Shown here in pieces: positions 61,722 through 64,000 of a stretch of 64,000 nucleotides of DNA. Position numbers and translations under genes: made by a program. Origin of the DNA: Micromonospora pisi (GTDB taxonomy: Bacteria > Actinomycetota > Actinomycetes > Mycobacteriales > Micromonosporaceae); contig NZ_RBKT01000001.1 of the NCBI RefSeq assembly GCF_003633685.1, forward strand, positions 1,054,001 to 1,118,000. Reading direction: 5' to 3'. Below the pieces are notes generated by a model, which saw only the letters and a program-made list of their open reading frames with translations, was not told the origin of the DNA and did no database searches. The first letter of the stretch is position 1. Each line of letters opens with the position of its first letter.

Positions 61722-62414
61722 CCGGGTCGTTCTGCTCGGCACCGGCCCCCACACCTTCCCCAGGATTGTCCGTAATGGACATGCAGCAAGCTAGATGCCG
61801 GCGGCATGGAGCACAGGCAACCGAAAAAGACATCACCGTGAATATTGGATGAATCAACGGATTGGCACCGCGTCGCCCTCTGGTGCTGGGGACATGGACC
61901 GGGGTGCGTCTGGCCGCCCCACGGAATCGTTCGAAGTCCTGCGGACCTCCCAGAAGGCGCTGAGCATCGTCCAATACTCCTTCATGCTGAATCCGATGCT
62001 CCCGAAGAAGGGCTGAAACAACTCACTCGCGTGGAGGTATGCGGCACGGGCACCCGCCGTGTGATTATCGCGGACGAGCCCGCCGCTGCGGCTCCGCCCG
62101 ACGAAACCGGGCACCTATCCGAGCATGAAGCTGGTCCAACTCCGCATGCCACCGTGCCCACCGTCGTGCCGATTCCGTGCCGGACCGGACGCGCGCTCGT
62201 CGTCTCGGAAATCCTGGTACGAGCAGGTCGACGGATCGTCATCGGAAGGCCGACGAGGAGCCGTTCCGGTTGTGCTCCCAGCTGGCGGGAGCAAACTGGG
62301 CGCCCGGTTCGCGACGCCACCACGTCACACTCCCTCCTTGCCTAGTCCCATCCGCGCTCGGCGGGCTAGGCTGAGCGTCGCTACTACCTTCACTCACCGG
62401 ACTGGACGTTCAGG
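61722..62414. other. Region between divergent SLT operon and LAL gene
   Basis: About 690 nt with no confident gene. Small candidates: a minus-strand 43-codon frame at 61854-61985 (MKEYWTMLSAFWEVRR) and a plus frame from 61851 to 62016. A weak dyad TGTCC-N5-GGACA lies at 61767-61781, upstream of the SLT gene. No TGAACC-N17-CGTC promoter was seen. Confidence 0.4.
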
Positions 62415-64000
62415 GTGGAATGGCCGACGGGGCAACACGGCAGGTTGATCGGTCGGGACACTGAGCTCAGCCTTCTCGCGAGCGCCGTGTCGAGCGCGGC
62501 GGGCGGAGCGCTACGGGCCGTGGCGGTGCGTGGTGATCCAGGGATGGGAAAGACCCGTCTCCTCGCCGAACTGGCCGATTTCGCCCGGGCCCGTGGCTTC
62601 GCCGTCTATCACGGTCAAGCGACCGAGTTCGAACGCGACGTACCGTTCGGCATCTACATCGCCGCGTTCGAACCCCAGCCAGGTGATCCGAACCGGGGCG
62701 CGCAGGATGCGCTGACCGAGTTACTGCTGGACGCCACCGGGCCGTCCGAGGCGCGGCGCGCGGGGCTCGACCGCTACCGGCTCTTCCAGCGCGCGCGTCG
62801 GCTCATCGAAGACCAGGGGGCCGCCAGCCCGGTCGCCATCGTGCTCGACGACCTGCACTGGGCGGATCCGTCCTCTGTGGAGCTGACCGAGTATCTGTTG
62901 CGCCGGCCGCCACGGGCGCCGTTGCTGCTCGCCACCGCGTACCGTGCGGCGCAGGTGCCGGCGGGCATCGCCCGGGCCGTCGCTCAACTCGGCGACGCGA
63001 CCGTTCACATCAGTCTCGCGCCGCTGGGCGAGACCGACGTGGCGGCGCTGTTGCCGGAGGCCGACCGTGGCCGACGACGACTGCTGTACCGCACCACCCA
63101 TGGAAACCCGCTCTACCTTCAGGTGCTCGCCGACGCCAGCGTGGCGACGCTCACCGCCCTCGCAGAGGCCGGTGACGCCGCGACGGGCGCACCCGAGCGG
63201 GCACTGCTGGACGTACTCAGCACCGAACTGACCGCCCTGACGCCGGATGTCCGGCAGGTGGCATGCGCGGCGGCAGTGGCCGGCGAGCCGATCTCGTTGA
63301 ACCTCGTCGCGTCCATCACCGGACTACCCGAGGCCGCCTTCGATCACGCCATCGACCATCTGGTCGGCGTGGGCCTGGTAGTCGAGGCCGACGCCGCTCT
63401 CCGGTTCCGCCACCCCCTGGTTCGGGCGGCGGCGTACTGGATGGCCGGCGCGGCCTGGCGGTCGCGCGCGCACGACCGGGCGGCGGAGTACCTGCGCGCC
63501 AAGGGCGGCCCGCTGCAACTGCTGGCCCACCACACCGCACGATCGGCGCAACACGGCGACGTGCAGGCGGTACGGACGCTGGAGGCGGCGGCCGCGGCGG
63601 CACTGGACGCCGCGCCGTCCACCGCCACCCGGCTGCTACGGACCGCTATCCGGTTGCTACCGGATGACGAGGGCCGGGCCGAGTGGCGGGTCCAACTGCA
63701 ATGGGCACTGGGGCGCGCACTGGGAGTGACCGGCGATCTGACGGCCAGCCGGCAGATTCTGCAGGAGGTGATGCGGGCGCCGGGCCCGCTGCGGATCGCG
63801 GCGGTGGGCTTCTCCTCGATGATCTATCGCCTGCTCGGCGACTTCGACGAGGCGAAAGCACTTGTCACCACCGAGCTGACCCGGCCGTACGCGCGCGACC
63901 GGTCTACCAGCCTGACCCAGGTCGGGCTGGCCGCGGTCGAGCTGATGGGTCGGGAGCCGGGAAAGGCACGGTTCGCGGCCGCCGTCGCGCTGCGCTCCCT
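62415..64000 (+). CDS. LAL-type LuxR regulator, 5' part (runs off right edge)
   Basis: The first ~528 residues of a large STAND regulator. From GTG 62415: MEWPTGQHGRLIGRDTELSL, Walker A VRGDPGMGKTRLL, Walker B VAIVLDDLHWADPSS, then the domain LRFRHPLVRAAAYW and helical TPR-like repeats to the edge. The LuxR helix-turn-helix expected at the C-terminus is outside the window. It is divergent to the SLT/mycosin/AAA/sigma operon, so it could control it. A downstream TTG at 62445 is an alternative start. Confidence 0.82.
   Translation, partial: MEWPTGQHGRLIGRDTELSLLASAVSSAAGGALRAVAVRGDPGMGKTRLLAELADFARARGFAVYHGQATEFERDVPFGIYIAAFEPQPGDPNRGAQDALTELLLDATGPSEARRAGLDRYRLFQRARRLIEDQGAASPVAIVLDDLHWADPSSVELTEYLLRRPPRAPLLLATAYRAAQVPAGIARAVAQLGDATVHISLAPLGETDVAALLPEADRGRRRLLYRTTHGNPLYLQVLADASVATLTALAEAGDAATGAPERALLDVLSTELTALTPDVRQVACAAAVAGEPISLNLVASITGLPEAAFDHAIDHLVGVGLVVEADAALRFRHPLVRAAAYWMAGAAWRSRAHDRAAEYLRAKGGPLQLLAHHTARSAQHGDVQAVRTLEAAAAAALDAAPSTATRLLRTAIRLLPDDEGRAEWRVQLQWALGRALGVTGDLTASRQILQEVMRAPGPLRIAAVGFSSMIYRLLGDFDEAKALVTTELTRPYARDRSTSLTQVGLAAVELMGREPGKARFAAAVALRS

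Noticed and set aside
61854-61985. 43-codon minus-strand peptide (MKEYWTMLSAFWEVRR) as a signalling or RiPP precursor
   Set aside because: Weak ribosome site, no modifying enzymes nearby and no leader/core pattern.

Overview
High-GC, densely packed actinobacterial chromosome. GTG and TTG starts, ATGA and GTGA overlaps, LAL-type LuxR regulators, MocR, ECF sigma and type VII secretion (T7SS) genes all suggest a filamentous actinomycete, most likely Micromonosporaceae. This is inferred from gene content; there is no rRNA marker in the window.

Left part (1-22997), accessory metabolism and regulation. A minus-strand group (MMPL transporter, small membrane protein, multicopper oxidase, standalone glutamyl-tRNA reductase-type dimerisation domain running off the edge) stands divergent to a NarL-type sensor kinase and response regulator. 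A class I aminotransferase and a MocR regulator are divergent over a CCAAT-type repeat. Next come a frameshifted IS630 transposase, an epoxide-hydrolase-like enzyme, a ThDP-dependent enzyme, a membrane protein, a broken DUF2075-type ATPase fragment, a large LAL regulator with a 54-bp dyad at its start, a Tat-exported metallo-beta-lactamase-fold hydrolase with a second, exported epoxide-hydrolase-like enzyme, an IS remnant, another alpha/beta hydrolase and an AraC regulator.

Middle (22998-31669). A DUF305 protein, an exported LVIVD-repeat protein, a PEBP-family protein and an HPF/RaiA-like gene whose C-terminus looks shifted. They are followed by a scrapyard of mobile DNA: a truncated tRNA-His-like element, a sugar-dehydrogenase-like fragment, a tyrosine recombinase fragment and an IS5 3' end. 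A DUF418 membrane protein and about 1.3 kb of poorly coding DNA follow.

Right part (31670-61721), the most notable region: a compact, non-standard T7SS locus. It has a membrane-anchored accessory protein and a single-chain EccC/EssC-like ATPase. It also has two paralogous small 'GGLW' WXG100-like proteins, a 337-aa helical plus beta-repeat candidate substrate, and a giant 5,229-aa protein. The giant has a WXG-like N-terminus, a membrane segment, a metzincin-like zinc site, a very long beta-rich region, an OTU-like cysteine-protease site and a second HExxH site. Convergent to it lies a four-gene operon: SLT/ricin protein, mycosin-like protein, beta-helix-AAA fusion (EccA-type AAA) and ECF sigma factor. 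The mycosin lacks its catalytic His and Ser, and the SLT domains lack their Glu. The 143-bp gap between the substrate operon and the giant gene holds two back-to-back copies of TGAACC-N17-CGTC, an ECF-type promoter. The local sigma factor therefore probably fires the substrates and the giant together. EccB, EccD and EccE are not in the window, and no immunity gene follows the giant gene.

The window ends inside a second LAL-type regulator (62415-64000).
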